A stretch of 50,052 bases of DNA from JAJFUE01 sp039683515 (GCA_039683515.1 JBDKRG010000048.1:1-50052); one strand, 5' to 3'. Counted from the stretch's first letter, positions 25,327-34,389 are shown. Translations and numbers: made by a program. The notes: generated by a model from the letters alone, not told the origin.

Positions 25327-26847
25327 CTACACCAACGGTTCCTTTTCCGCCACCTTCGCCGTTTCGGCCGGCATCATCGAGCCGGTCGAGGCGAAGCGCA
25401 GGTGGAAATCGAACGCATGCGCCAGATCGAGCCGGATGTGGCCCTTCTTGGGCGAGTTGTTCAGGTATTCGTAAAGCAGCGGCCGGTAGGACGGGTGCAC
25501 GCAGTTCTCGATGATGAGCCGCGGGCGCTGCTCGGGGGGGACGCCGCGCAGGTCGGCGAAGCCCTGCTCGGTGACGATGACCTGGACCGAGTGCTCGTTG
25601 TGGTCGCAGTGGCTGACCATCGGCACGATCGCCGAGATCTTGCCTTCCTTGGCGATCGAGGGGGCGGTGAAGATCGAGATGTAGGCGTTGCGGGTGAAGT
25701 CGCCCGAGCCGCCGATGCCGTTCATCATCATCGTGCCGCCGACGTGGGTCGAGTTGACGTTGCCGTAGATGTCGGCCTCGAGGGCGGTGTTCATGGAGAT
25801 GACGCCGAGCCGGCGGACAAGCCCCGGGTTGTTCGACATCGCCTGCGGGCGGATGACGATCCGCTGCGCGTAATTGTCGAAGTTGGCGTAGATGCGCTGG
25901 AGCGATTCGTCGCTGAGCGTCAGCGAGCAGGTCGACGCCCCCTGCAGCCGGCCCTCGTCCATCAGGTCGAGGCAGGCGTCCTGGAAGACCTCGGTGAACA
26001 TGTAGAAGGGGGGGATGCTCGGGTCCGAACCCATGCAGGCCAGGACGGCGTTGGCGACGTTGCCGACGCCGGACTGGATCGGCAGGAACTCGCGCGGGAT
26101 GCGGCCGGCCTTGAGCTCGCCGACGAGGAACGCGACGACGTTTTCGCCGATGGCGCGGTGGACATCGCCGTAGGGGGACATCTTGGAGCACTCGTCGGCC
26201 TCGTTGGTCTCGACGTAGCCGATGACCTTGGCCGGATCGACATGGGCGTACGGGGTGCCGATCTTGTCGAGCGGGTGGTAGATCGGGATCTCGCGCCGGT
26301 GCGGCGGCAGGTCGGGCGAATAGACGTCGTGCATCTCGCGCAGGCGCGGGTTGTGATGCTTGTTGTGCTCGAAGATGACCTTCTTGGCCAGCTTGAGGTA
26401 GGTGGGGGAGGCGCCGCCGGCGGTGGTCAGGTAAACATCGCCGCTGTCGGTCACGCCGGTCACTTCAACGATCGCCACGTCGATGTCGCCGAGGAACCCG
26501 TATTCGACATACTGCGGCGAATGCGACAGGTGCAGGTCGAAGAACGGGATCTCGCCCTTGTTGATCTTGGAGCGCAGCGTGGCGTCGGACTGGTACGGAA
26601 ACCGGAACGACAACGCGTCGGCCTCGGCCAGGGCGCGGTCGACCGACGGACCCGTGGAGGCGCCGGTCAGGAGCCGGATCTTGAACGGACGGCCGGCGGC
26701 GTGCTCGGCCTTGGCGCGCGCGGCGAGGGCGCGGCCGCAGGCCTTGATGGTGCCGGCGGCGGTAAAGCCGCTCAGGGCAACGGTCATGCCGTCCTGAATC
26801 TGGGCCACGGCCTCTTCGGCGCTGAGTTTGGAATATCGTTGATGCAT
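25327..26847 (-). CDS. acetyl-CoA hydrolase/transferase (succinyl-CoA:acetate type)
   Basis: A 506-residue class I CoA-transferase of the Ach1/AarC/Cat1 family, which swaps CoA between acyl-CoA and acetate or hydrolyses acetyl-CoA. Recognised segments are GMTVALSGFTAAGTIKA, LLTGASTGPSVD, IQSGVGNVANAVLA and FTEVFQDACLDL (with the glutamate expected to form the acyl intermediate). GGSGDFTRNAYISIF and VIVTEQGFADLRG follow. It could work with the aconitase and kbl products around acetyl-CoA. An AGGGGG precedes the ATG. It is 71 bases upstream of the polyprenyl synthase on the same strand and may share its transcript. Confidence 0.9.
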   Translation of the reverse strand: MHQRYSKLSAEEAVAQIQDGMTVALSGFTAAGTIKACGRALAARAKAEHAAGRPFKIRLLTGASTGPSVDRALAEADALSFRFPYQSDATLRSKINKGEIPFFDLHLSHSPQYVEYGFLGDIDVAIVEVTGVTDSGDVYLTTAGGASPTYLKLAKKVIFEHNKHHNPRLREMHDVYSPDLPPHRREIPIYHPLDKIGTPYAHVDPAKVIGYVETNEADECSKMSPYGDVHRAIGENVVAFLVGELKAGRIPREFLPIQSGVGNVANAVLACMGSDPSIPPFYMFTEVFQDACLDLMDEGRLQGASTCSLTLSDESLQRIYANFDNYAQRIVIRPQAMSNNPGLVRRLGVISMNTALEADIYGNVNSTHVGGTMMMNGIGGSGDFTRNAYISIFTAPSIAKEGKISAIVPMVSHCDHNEHSVQVIVTEQGFADLRGVPPEQRPRLIIENCVHPSYRPLLYEYLNNSPKKGHIRLDLAHAFDFHLRFASTGSMMPAETAKVAEKEPLV

Positions 26848-27077
26848 GGTGGACCCCCTACAAAAATCGTCGCCGCATTATAGTTTCCTCATCCGTGGCA
26901 ATCAAATTCGAATTTCAGGCAAATTGCGGCCGAAACGGCGGCGGGCGCCGCGACCGCCCCGCATGGATGCACGCGCTTTGGATGGATTGTAAATGCATCC
27001 GCCGCCCCCCGTCACAGAATTTCAACCGTGCTTGATCGGGATGGCGAGTAATGACACCATGAACGTGGAGGGATTCC

Positions 27078-27266
27078 ATGGGTCACGTGCATCCGGAGTT
27101 CATCGTAGATCAAAAGGACAGAAAAAAATCTGTCGTGATCCCCGTGGCCGAGTGGCGCCGGCTCATGGAAGCCATGGAAGAACTGGAAGACATACGCGCC
27201 TACGACAATGCCAAGCCGGGCGATTTGATTCGGTTTGAGAAAGCCGTCGCAGGGAAAATTCTTTAG
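27078..27266 (+). CDS. Phd/YefM-like antitoxin, apparently solitary
   Basis: A 62-residue protein: MGHVHPEFIVDQKDRKKSVV then IPVAEWRRLMEAMEELEDIR. The pattern is that of short Phd/YefM-type or related antitoxins, in which V-IPVxEWxxLxExxExLED marks the DNA-binding and dimer segment. GGAGGG lies five bases ahead of the ATG. No toxin gene follows; a 285-bp inverted-repeat element begins at the last codons and provides the TAG stop. The toxin gene may have been displaced, or the protein may act alone as a regulator. Confidence 0.65.
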   Translation: MGHVHPEFIVDQKDRKKSVVIPVAEWRRLMEAMEELEDIRAYDNAKPGDLIRFEKAVAGKIL

Positions 27267-27546
27267 TCCTACTCTGCCATCTGTGCATGGGTTTGGATTG
27301 CAAGTTGTCCCCAGCGCTGAAAGCGCGAAAGATTACAGCCAGGGGCGGAGCGAAGCGCAGCCCCAGGTATGGCGCCAATTGTGGTCAAGCGCTGAAGGCG
27401 CGAGACCGATTTATTTCGCGCTTTCAGCGCTCCGGTCAATATGGAATCGCAACCTGGGGCTGCGCTTCGCTCCGCCCCAGGCTTTATTCTCTTGCGCCTT
27501 CAGCGCAAAAAACATGGTCTTCAATCAATCTGGCAGTAATACTAAA
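27262..27546. mobile_element. MITE-like element A (285 bp, nested palindromes)
   Basis: Terminal inverted repeats TTTAGTCCTACTCTGCCA (left) and its imperfect complement TGGCAGTAATACTAAA (right) bound a large palindrome. Outer arms carry GCGCTGAAAGCGCGAAAG and GGGCGGAGCGAAGCGCAGCC; an inner hairpin carries GCGCTGAAGGCGCGAGA. No protein is encoded. The same plan occurs at 35257-35543 (287 bp) and, incomplete, at the end of the window. The left end contains the stop codon of the antitoxin gene. Confidence 0.75.
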
Positions 27547-27556
27547 AATCCAGCCA

Positions 27557-29005
27557 TCATTTCATCTGACCAACAGGCGTAAACATCACGAGCCACAGCT
27601 CCTGGCCGGGGCGGTGGGTTTCGAACAGGGACTGGCGCCCGGGGGCGAGGCCGGCCCGGGCAAAATCGGCGGCGAGATCGGCGTAACTGACGACGTATTG
27701 CGGGCCGGGCGACTGCTTCATGCCCGCGGCGGCCGCGGCGATGCTGTCGGCGCCCAGAACCGGGTGCTTCGATTTCAGGTAACGCTCCAGCAGCGGGACG
27801 GCGCGGGCGGGCATGACCCACAGCGTCGCGCCCGGCTCGGCCATGCGATCGAGCTCGCGCGCGACGAGATCCCACGTCTGCTTCTGGCGATGGGCATAGT
27901 AGCTGTAAAGATAAAATCCCTGGGCGGCAATCAGAACCGCAAGCAGGGCCATGCCGATCCGGCGGCGCGGGCCGGTCGCGGCAAGGGCCAGGAGCGCAAC
28001 GACCGGCGGGACCGCGATGACCAGATACCGCTGGCCGTAATAGACGATCGGCTTCACAAACGAGACCGCCACCGGGACCGCGAGCATGCAGGCCAGGGCG
28101 AGGCCGATCACGAGCGCGCCGCCGCGCCGCTCGCCTCGCCCGCGCCAGAGCTCGTAGACCCCCAACGCCAGCAGCGCGGCGCCCACGCCCACCACGGCGT
28201 CGTCCGCCCAAAGCGGCAGCGGCGAGAACCACGGCCCGAGCGCCTGCGCGCGCATGACGTAAAACAGCAGTTCCGGGCCGTAACTCGGCGGCATGAACGG
28301 CAGGTCCTCGCCCCAGTGGCCGTGCGCGCGCCACAATGCCATCAGGATCGGCGCGCCGCCGCCCACGACCATCACGGCCAGCGAGCCGTAATAAGCCCTG
28401 CGCGAGACCGTCCGGCGCGCGGCCCAGATCGCCAGCAGCACGGCGAGCCAAATAAACGCCGAATAATACTGAAACCAGATCGCCGCGACGGCGGCCGCGG
28501 CGGCCAGCGGCATCCAGACTTCCGTCGCGCGTTTTTGCGGCCCCATCCCCCACGCCAGCGCGGCCAGCGCCGCCAGCTCCATCGTGACCTGCATCGCGTA
28601 GGCGCGCGCCTCCTGGCTGTAGTTGAGGTGCATCGGCGAGATGGCGATCAGGAACGCGGCGAGCGCGGCCGCGCCGGGCCGCTCCGGCCAGAGCCGGCGC
28701 ATCATCATGAACATGAGCGGGATGGCGAGGATCCCCGCGAGCGCCGACGGCATCCGCAGCGCCGCGTCGCCCGAGCCGAACAGGCCGATCCAGCCGTGCA
28801 TGACGAGAAAGAACAGCGGCGGGTGCGGCTCGATCGTCGCGACCATCCGCATCAGTTCGCGCAGCGTCGGCGCGCCGGCCGTGCGGATCGTGTAGTATTC
28901 GTCGGCCCACAGGCATTCCTGGCCGAGCGCGGCCAGGCGCAGCGCGGCGCCGATCGCGGTCGCCGCGACCAGAGCCGCCCACGGCCACCACGCCCGCCGG
29001 TTCAT
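27557..29005 (-). CDS. GT-C family (GT39-like) membrane glycosyltransferase
   Basis: A 482-residue integral membrane protein with about ten spans. The first periplasmic loop has the acidic pair D35-E36 (CLWADEYYTIR), the usual catalytic site of dolichol- or undecaprenyl-phosphate-sugar-using GT-C enzymes. PHPPLFFLVMHGW and NYSQEARAYAM are also typical. The C-terminal soluble part (LDRMAEPGATLWVMP) fits the periplasmic domain. It probably transfers a sugar from a lipid carrier to a glycolipid or protein. Its ATG overlaps the stop of the upstream M16 peptidase gene by four bases (ATGA), implying coupled translation. Confidence 0.88.
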   Translation of the reverse strand: MNRRAWWPWAALVAATAIGAALRLAALGQECLWADEYYTIRTAGAPTLRELMRMVATIEPHPPLFFLVMHGWIGLFGSGDAALRMPSALAGILAIPLMFMMMRRLWPERPGAAALAAFLIAISPMHLNYSQEARAYAMQVTMELAALAALAWGMGPQKRATEVWMPLAAAAAVAAIWFQYYSAFIWLAVLLAIWAARRTVSRRAYYGSLAVMVVGGGAPILMALWRAHGHWGEDLPFMPPSYGPELLFYVMRAQALGPWFSPLPLWADDAVVGVGAALLALGVYELWRGRGERRGGALVIGLALACMLAVPVAVSFVKPIVYYGQRYLVIAVPPVVALLALAATGPRRRIGMALLAVLIAAQGFYLYSYYAHRQKQTWDLVARELDRMAEPGATLWVMPARAVPLLERYLKSKHPVLGADSIAAAAAGMKQSPGPQYVVSYADLAADFARAGLAPGRQSLFETHRPGQELWLVMFTPVGQMK

Positions 29006-30264
29006 GCGGCCGCTCCGTTGGGTCCGACGGAGACTTCGATCATGAGCTTTTCGAGTTGCGCGGGATCGACGAGGTCGTTGACGGCCGCGCGGACCTCGCC
29101 GGCGGTGACGGTCGCAAGCATCTCCAGGTAGCCGTCCAGGAAGTCGGGCGTGCCGGTCAGCGTGAAATACGAGCCGATGTTGCCGGCCGCGCCGCCGGTC
29201 GTCTCCATCGAGAAGCGGTGCGCGCTGCCGAGCAGCCGCAGCGCGCGCTCGAGCACGCGGTCGTCGCACGGCTCGGCGGCGAACTCGCGTAGTTCCTCGA
29301 ACAGCGCCGCCCGGAGTTCATCGCGCTGCTCGGGCCGGCACGTCGCCACGACGACCACCAGCGACCCGCGCAGGTGCGAGGGGTAGTGGCATCCGATCGA
29401 CGAGCACAGCTGCCGCTTTTCCTTGAGCGACTGGTAGAGGCGGCTGGCCCGGCCCTGGCCGACGATGCACTGGGCCACGTCGAGCACGACGGCGCGGTCG
29501 GGGTCGCTCATCCCGGGCGCCGGGATCGAAAACGTCACGTAAACCTCGCCGCCGGTCGGCTTCTTGACGTGCACGCGCTTGCCCGCGCCGAACGATTGCG
29601 GCGCTTCTTCGATGAGCGCCGTGAGCGGGCGGTCGAAACCGGCGAACGCGGCCTCGGCCTCCTCGATGACGGCCGCCGGGTCGACGTCGCCGACGACGAC
29701 CAGCGCGGCGCTGCCGGGGCTGTAGCGCTTGCGGTAGTAGTCGAGCATCCCGTCGCGGTCGATGGCGCGGATCGTTTCCTCGTAGCCGATGACCGGGTCG
29801 TGATACGGGCCGGCCTCGAACGCCTCGGAGTAGAGCTTTTCGAACAGCACGCCGACGGGGTGGTCCTGCTTGCGGCGGTATTCCTCGAGGATGACGAGGC
29901 GCTCTTTTTCAAGTTCCGTCGGGTCGAGCGTCGAGTGGCGGACCATCTCGGCGAGCATCTGGATCGCCACGCCGATCGAGCCGGCCGGGATCGTGACGTA
30001 ATAGTGCGTGAAATCGAAGCTGGTGCCGGCGTTGCAGACGCCGCCGAGGTTTTCGATGGCGCGCTCGATCTCGCCGAGGCCGAAGCGCTCGGTGCCCTTG
30101 AACAGCATGTGCTCGAGGAAATGTGAGACGCCCAGGAGCCGGGCGGGCTCGTCGGCGCCGCCGGTGCGCACCCAGACGTCGGCCGTGGCCACGGCCACGT
30201 CATGGTTCTCCATGATCAGGAGCGGCATGCCGCAAGTTAACCGGTGCATCTGCGTTTTTTGCAT
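29002..30264 (-). CDS. M16 family zinc peptidase
   Basis: About 420 residues, the size of a two-domain mitochondrial-processing-peptidase-like protein. The inverted zinc motif HxxEH is H-FLE-H in GVSHFLEHMLFKGT; a distal glutamate lies in AIENLGGVCNAGTSFDFTHY. The C-terminal half has the R/Y segment RASRLYQSLKEKRQL that binds substrate in this family. No signal peptide is evident. Start is chosen at ATG 30264; an in-frame ATG at 30321 would add a tail (ITITITTHEHEHE) encoded wholly by a quasi-tandem repeat. It is coupled to the following glycosyltransferase gene. Confidence 0.88.
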   Translation of the reverse strand: MQKTQMHRLTCGMPLLIMENHDVAVATADVWVRTGGADEPARLLGVSHFLEHMLFKGTERFGLGEIERAIENLGGVCNAGTSFDFTHYYVTIPAGSIGVAIQMLAEMVRHSTLDPTELEKERLVILEEYRRKQDHPVGVLFEKLYSEAFEAGPYHDPVIGYEETIRAIDRDGMLDYYRKRYSPGSAALVVVGDVDPAAVIEEAEAAFAGFDRPLTALIEEAPQSFGAGKRVHVKKPTGGEVYVTFSIPAPGMSDPDRAVVLDVAQCIVGQGRASRLYQSLKEKRQLCSSIGCHYPSHLRGSLVVVVATCRPEQRDELRAALFEELREFAAEPCDDRVLERALRLLGSAHRFSMETTGGAAGNIGSYFTLTGTPDFLDGYLEMLATVTAGEVRAAVNDLVDPAQLEKLMIEVSVGPNGAAA

Positions 30265-30265
30265 A

Positions 30266-30317
30266 TTTTCGTGCTCATGCTCGTGCGTCGTAATCGTAAT
30301 CGTAATCGAAAATCGAT
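30266..30317. repeat. GATTACGA/GAGCACGA repeat before the M16 gene
   Basis: On the minus strand the order is TCGATTTTCGATTACG, ATTACG units, then GCACGAGCATGAGCACGA, ending two bases before the chosen start codon. This is the same element order as at 9721 and 42099, here pointing towards the gene. Confidence 0.85.
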
Positions 30318-30416
30318 CCATCCAAACCCGCGCAGCAGTGGTTTGAGTGTAAAAAAGGGCCGCCAGGATGTAAAAGGATTACTGGCGGACGAGCTTAAAT
30401 AAACGGCGGCGGAGAA

Positions 30417-31934
30417 TTGGACGATCAACAACAACACACCCGTTCCGAGTTTTGGGCGCAGTCGGTGCTGCTCGCCGGGAGCATTGGCCTGTCGATCATC
30501 CTGTGCGCCCCGGTCCTGAACGCCCCGCTCGTGTCCGACGACTGGGTGCTTCTGGACGCCCTCGTCCGCAAGGGCATCTGGGGGGCGTGGGGGGGCGGCG
30601 GCCACGAGATGCTCGGCTTCTTCCGGCCGCTCATGACGCTGACGCTGTGGGTGAACCTGAAAATCGGCGGCCTCAACCCGCTCGGCTACCACTTGGTGAA
30701 CGCGGTCATCCACGGCATCGCCGCGTGGCTGGTCCTGATCGTCGTCTGGCTTCTGCTGGTGCGCCTGGGCCGAGAGACTCGGAACTCGGCGATCATGATC
30801 CTCGGCGCATGGCTGTTGTTTCTCGTTCACCCCAGCCACGGCGAACCGGTGGCGTGGGTCAGCAGCCGCCCCGACCTGATGGCGTGCGCGCTGGCGCTCG
30901 GCGCGCTGGCCATGTGGATCAGCGCATCCGGCCGGCCGGCTTCAGGCTCGCTCCGGCGGGGACTGGCCGGATTGCTCTTCGTCCTGGCGCTGCTGGCCAA
31001 GGAATCGGCGATCGTCCTGCCGCTCATCATTTTGGCTTACGAATTCATCCTCGGCTCTTCGGGCAGCGTCGGCTCGCGCATCCCGCGCGCGCTGCGCCGC
31101 ACATGGCCGCTATTCCTAATATTAATATTATTCTTGATCGTTCGGGCCGCCGCGCTGGGCCACGCCGTCGGGGGGTATGGTTCGGGGCGGATCCTGGCGA
31201 TCAACCCGGTGTTCTGGGCTCGCAACCTGGCCGCGGCCACAATCCGCTCCGCGCTTCCCGCCATCGCCTCGCCGGGATCAAAAATCATTTATCCGGCCAT
31301 CGTGTTGTTATTCGCGGCAGGGGTGTTGGCCGCGCTGGCTTATCAAGTCATCAAGATGCGGTCGCATGGGGTCAAAGGGCCTCATAGGGCGCCCGTCATC
31401 GCTTTCTGCCTGGCGGCATTTCTGATTTCCCTGGCACCCATTATCAACCTGCCGCTGTCGATACGGAGCAGCGAAGGCGAACGGTTTATTTACCTGGCCT
31501 CCGCGTTCATGGCGATGGCCATGGCCATCGGGATCGGGACGATTCTAAGAAGAAGTTGCAACTCGATCCTTTGCGCCATCGTGTGCCTGTATTTTGTCGG
31601 CATGGCACACTCGCTCGGCGTCTGGCGCGAGGCGGGCGCGATCGCGGGGAGTATAGTTCATCAAGTTCAATCGGGAACGAGGATGAAGGGGATCGAGTGG
31701 ATCGAGGTCACCAATCTGCCCGATCATTACCGGGGGGCTTACGTCTTCCGCAACGGCTTCGCCGAAGCCCTTCGCTTAAACGGCATCAGCAAGGAACAGG
31801 TCCCGGAAATCAAGATCAAGTCGCTTCATCCGATCCTGACCGCCGAGGACAAGACCATTATGAGTATCACAATCAAAATGCCTCCCCATGAAGGTGAGGT
31901 TTATCGAACACGCCTGCCTCGAGACAAAGAATAA
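30417..31934 (+). CDS. GT-C-type membrane protein (TMTC/PMT-like)
   Basis: A 505-residue membrane protein with about ten spans. PLVSDDWVLLDALVRKG has the acidic pair of GT-C glycosyltransferases in the first loop. HPSHGEPVAWVSSRPDL near residue 138 closely matches the HPxHxExVAWxxxRxDL signature of TMTC-like O-mannosyltransferase-type proteins common in bacteria with extracytoplasmic glycosylation. The C-terminus is a small soluble domain. The start is taken as TTG, since no ATG occurs ahead of the first span; GGAG is only two bases before it, so a slightly later start is possible. The gene is divergent from the M16 unit. Confidence 0.8.
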   Translation: MDDQQQHTRSEFWAQSVLLAGSIGLSIILCAPVLNAPLVSDDWVLLDALVRKGIWGAWGGGGHEMLGFFRPLMTLTLWVNLKIGGLNPLGYHLVNAVIHGIAAWLVLIVVWLLLVRLGRETRNSAIMILGAWLLFLVHPSHGEPVAWVSSRPDLMACALALGALAMWISASGRPASGSLRRGLAGLLFVLALLAKESAIVLPLIILAYEFILGSSGSVGSRIPRALRRTWPLFLILILFLIVRAAALGHAVGGYGSGRILAINPVFWARNLAAATIRSALPAIASPGSKIIYPAIVLLFAAGVLAALAYQVIKMRSHGVKGPHRAPVIAFCLAAFLISLAPIINLPLSIRSSEGERFIYLASAFMAMAMAIGIGTILRRSCNSILCAIVCLYFVGMAHSLGVWREAGAIAGSIVHQVQSGTRMKGIEWIEVTNLPDHYRGAYVFRNGFAEALRLNGISKEQVPEIKIKSLHPILTAEDKTIMSITIKMPPHEGEVYRTRLPRDKE

Positions 31935-31951
31935 AAATTCTATTCCTGCTC

Positions 31952-33754
31952 TCAGGCTGTGCGTTCGATTTCGGCGGCGAGCTGCTGGCGGCGGGCCAGG
32001 TCGTGGTAGCGGCCGCGCAGGGCCATGAGCTCGGCGTGCGTGCCCTGCTCGACGATCCGGCCGCGGTCCATGTAAGCGATCTCGTCGGCAAGCGAGACCG
32101 TCGAAATCCGGTGCGAGATGATCAGCGTCGTGCGGCCCTTGAGGAGCTGTTTGAGGCCGCTGAGAATCGCCTCTTCCGTGTGCGTGTCGACGGCGGCCAG
32201 GGCGTCGTCGAGGATCAGCAGGGCCGGCTCGCGGCCGAGCGCGCGGGCCAGCGCGACGCGCTGGCGCTGCCCGCCGGAAAGGTTGATGCCACGCTCGCCG
32301 AGCAGCGTCTCGTAGCCGGCCGGGAACGAATCCACGTCGCTCGCAAGCTGCGCGGCGTCGGCGTATTGGCGGGCCCGGCCGTCGCCGCGCGAGCCGAACA
32401 GGATGTTGGCCGCGATCGTGTCGCTGAACAGAAACGGCTCCTGGTCGACGACGCCGATCTGGCGGCGCAGCTCGTGGGGCGGCCAGTCGAGGATGTCGAC
32501 GCCGTCGACGAACACCGACCCGCGCGGCGGGTTGTAGCGGCGCGCGAGCAGGCGCGCGAGAGTCGACTTGCCGCAGCCGACCGGGCCCGTCAGGCCAAGC
32601 GTTGCACCGGGCTCAATGATCAGATTCAGATTACGCAGCGCCGGCTCCTCGGCGGTTGGATACTGGAACGTCAGATCGCGGATTTCGATGCGGCCGCAAA
32701 GTTTTATTGGAATGGCCGGCGAGGGCGCCGGCCCCACATCGGCTTTCTGTGAGTCGTATGCGGGCGCGATATCGGGCTGCTGCCGGAAGATTTCCTCGAC
32801 GCGCAGCATCGACGCCGAGCCGCGCTCGATCTGCGTCAGCACCCAGCCGAGCGCGATCAGCGGCCACACGCTCCAGTTCAGAAGCAGGAAAAAGCTCGTC
32901 AGCTGGCCGATCGTCAGCCGGCCGTGGATGATCAGCCAGCTGCCCGCCCAGATCAGCATCAGCACGGCCAGGCCGACGATCAGCATCAGCATCGGGATGA
33001 AGACCGCCTGCAGCCTGGCCAGGCCGATGTTGGACGCGACGTACTGGTCCGAGACGCGGTTGAAGTCGCGCGACCGGCCGGCCTCGCGGCCGAAGATCTT
33101 GATGACGCGCACGCCGGCGAGCGTCTCCTGGACGTAGGTGGAAAGGTCGCTCATCAGCTCCTGGACGCGGCGGAAGCGGCGATGGATCCGCGACTTGAAG
33201 TAGTAAAAAAGGGGCGCCAGCGTGATGAGCGGCAGCCAGACGAGCCCCGTCAGGATCGCCGAGATGGCAAGCATCTGCGCGATCGCCATCGGCAGGACCG
33301 TGACCGTGTTGGTCAGATACATGATCGACGGGCCGATCACCATGCGGATCGCGTCCATGTCGCTCGTGGCGCGCGACATGATGTCGCCCGTGCGGTAGCG
33401 GTCGTAGAAGGATGGGGAAAGCCGCAGCAGGTGCGTGAAGAAGTCGTTGCGGAAGTCGTATTCGATGCGGCGCGAGGCGCCGATGATCAGCCGCCGCATC
33501 CAGAACCGCGTGACCGCCATCCCCACGGCCAGGCCGGCGACCAGGACGGCAAACAACGTGAGCGCCGCGCGCTGCAAGCCCGTGAACGGCCCGAACGGCA
33601 GGCGCAGCATGTCGATCCCGTTGCCGACGAGCATGGCCACGCGGATTTCCAGGAAGTTCGTCGCGACGAGGCAGACCATCCCCCAGAAAATCGCAACCCG
33701 GTAGCGCCACAGGTAAGGGTAAAGCCGTTTGAAGCGATGCGACATGGGAGACAT
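31952..33754 (-). CDS. ABC exporter half-transporter with degenerate catalytic site
   Basis: A 600-residue fused permease-ATPase (MsbA/MdlA/BmrC style). Six spans are followed by Walker A GPVGCGKST, signature LSGGQRQR and Walker B ALLILDDALAAVD, then the H-loop histidine in LIISHR. The residue after the Walker B aspartate is D rather than the catalytic E. This is the hallmark of the non-canonical subunit of heterodimeric exporters (MdlA, BmrC, TM287 types), which pair with a subunit that has the glutamate. No partner gene lies on either side. The two in-frame ATGs at 33754 and 33745 both lack a clear Shine-Dalgarno. Confidence 0.9.
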   Translation of the reverse strand: MSPMSHRFKRLYPYLWRYRVAIFWGMVCLVATNFLEIRVAMLVGNGIDMLRLPFGPFTGLQRAALTLFAVLVAGLAVGMAVTRFWMRRLIIGASRRIEYDFRNDFFTHLLRLSPSFYDRYRTGDIMSRATSDMDAIRMVIGPSIMYLTNTVTVLPMAIAQMLAISAILTGLVWLPLITLAPLFYYFKSRIHRRFRRVQELMSDLSTYVQETLAGVRVIKIFGREAGRSRDFNRVSDQYVASNIGLARLQAVFIPMLMLIVGLAVLMLIWAGSWLIIHGRLTIGQLTSFFLLLNWSVWPLIALGWVLTQIERGSASMLRVEEIFRQQPDIAPAYDSQKADVGPAPSPAIPIKLCGRIEIRDLTFQYPTAEEPALRNLNLIIEPGATLGLTGPVGCGKSTLARLLARRYNPPRGSVFVDGVDILDWPPHELRRQIGVVDQEPFLFSDTIAANILFGSRGDGRARQYADAAQLASDVDSFPAGYETLLGERGINLSGGQRQRVALARALGREPALLILDDALAAVDTHTEEAILSGLKQLLKGRTTLIISHRISTVSLADEIAYMDRGRIVEQGTHAELMALRGRYHDLARRQQLAAEIERTA

Positions 33755-33806
33755 TTTACAATAACGCGGAGGCGGTGTCAGCAGGCGGCTGCGGGGGGGC
33801 TGATTC

Positions 33807-33872
33807 TTATGGGTCCTGTGGGCCCTATGGGCCCTATGGGAGTGATGTCGCTTCGGGCCGAAGCGACCTACT
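33807..33872. repeat. GGGCCCTATGGG quasi-tandem repeat and palindrome
   Basis: Three to four units of GGGTCCTGTGGGCCCTATGG type are followed by the palindrome GTCGCTTCGG/CCGAAGCGAC. It lies between the ABC exporter and the divergent hicBA genes. Confidence 0.75.
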
Positions 33873-33945
33873 GACTTGATACGGCAGGGGGCCGGCTGTA
33901 TGATTTGATCAGGGGATTCAAGTTCCATTGAAAAGAAAGCCTGCC

Positions 33946-34155
33946 ATGAAAAAATTCAATATGGTCGTCGAACGCGATCCCGAGACGGGACTTTATGTGG
34001 GCTACATTCCGGGTTGGCCGGGCGCGCACAGCCAGGCCGCGACCATGGACGAGCTTACGCGAAATCTGGAAGAAGTGATCCAAATGCTGCTTGAGGATGG
34101 AGAGCCGAAACTCCAATCGGAATTTGTGGGCGTTCAAATTATCCAGGTGGCCTGA
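33946..34155 (+). CDS. hicB: HicB family antitoxin
   Basis: A 69-residue HicB-type domain: VVERDPETGLYVGYIPGWPG, then AHSQAATMDELTRNLEEVIQ. This is the partly degraded RNase-H-like fold that binds and blocks HicA. There is no C-terminal DNA-binding extension, so it is the short form. The start is ATG at 33946; a TTG at 33928 is possible. The stop is three bases before hicA, showing an antitoxin-first operon. Confidence 0.9.
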   Translation: MKKFNMVVERDPETGLYVGYIPGWPGAHSQAATMDELTRNLEEVIQMLLEDGEPKLQSEFVGVQIIQVA

Positions 34156-34158
34156 CCA

Positions 34159-34389
34159 TTGGGAACCATCCCCGTCCTTAAACCCCGTGAAGTCATCGCC
34201 TTGCTTGAACATCTCGGTTTTTTAGAGGTTCGTCAGCGTGGATCCCACATCCAATTCCGACATCCCGATGGACGCGGGACAACGGTTCCGGTTCACGTGG
34301 GCCGTGATATCTCGCCAACCCTGCTGAAGAAAATCGCCCGAGACATAGAATTGACCATCGAAGATTTCCTTTCCGGACTCGAGCGGTGA
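34159..34389 (+). CDS. hicA: HicA family mRNA interferase toxin
   Basis: A 76-residue double-stranded-RNA-binding-like toxin that cleaves mRNA. Signature: LKPREVIALLEHLGFLEVRQ, then RGSHIQFRHPDG, with the catalytic histidine H30 in GSH, and VPVHVGRDISPTLLKKIARD. The start is TTG directly after hicB, and no ATG alternative exists in frame. LpxA follows within 60 bases on the same strand and could be read through. Confidence 0.9.
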   Translation: MGTIPVLKPREVIALLEHLGFLEVRQRGSHIQFRHPDGRGTTVPVHVGRDISPTLLKKIARDIELTIEDFLSGLER

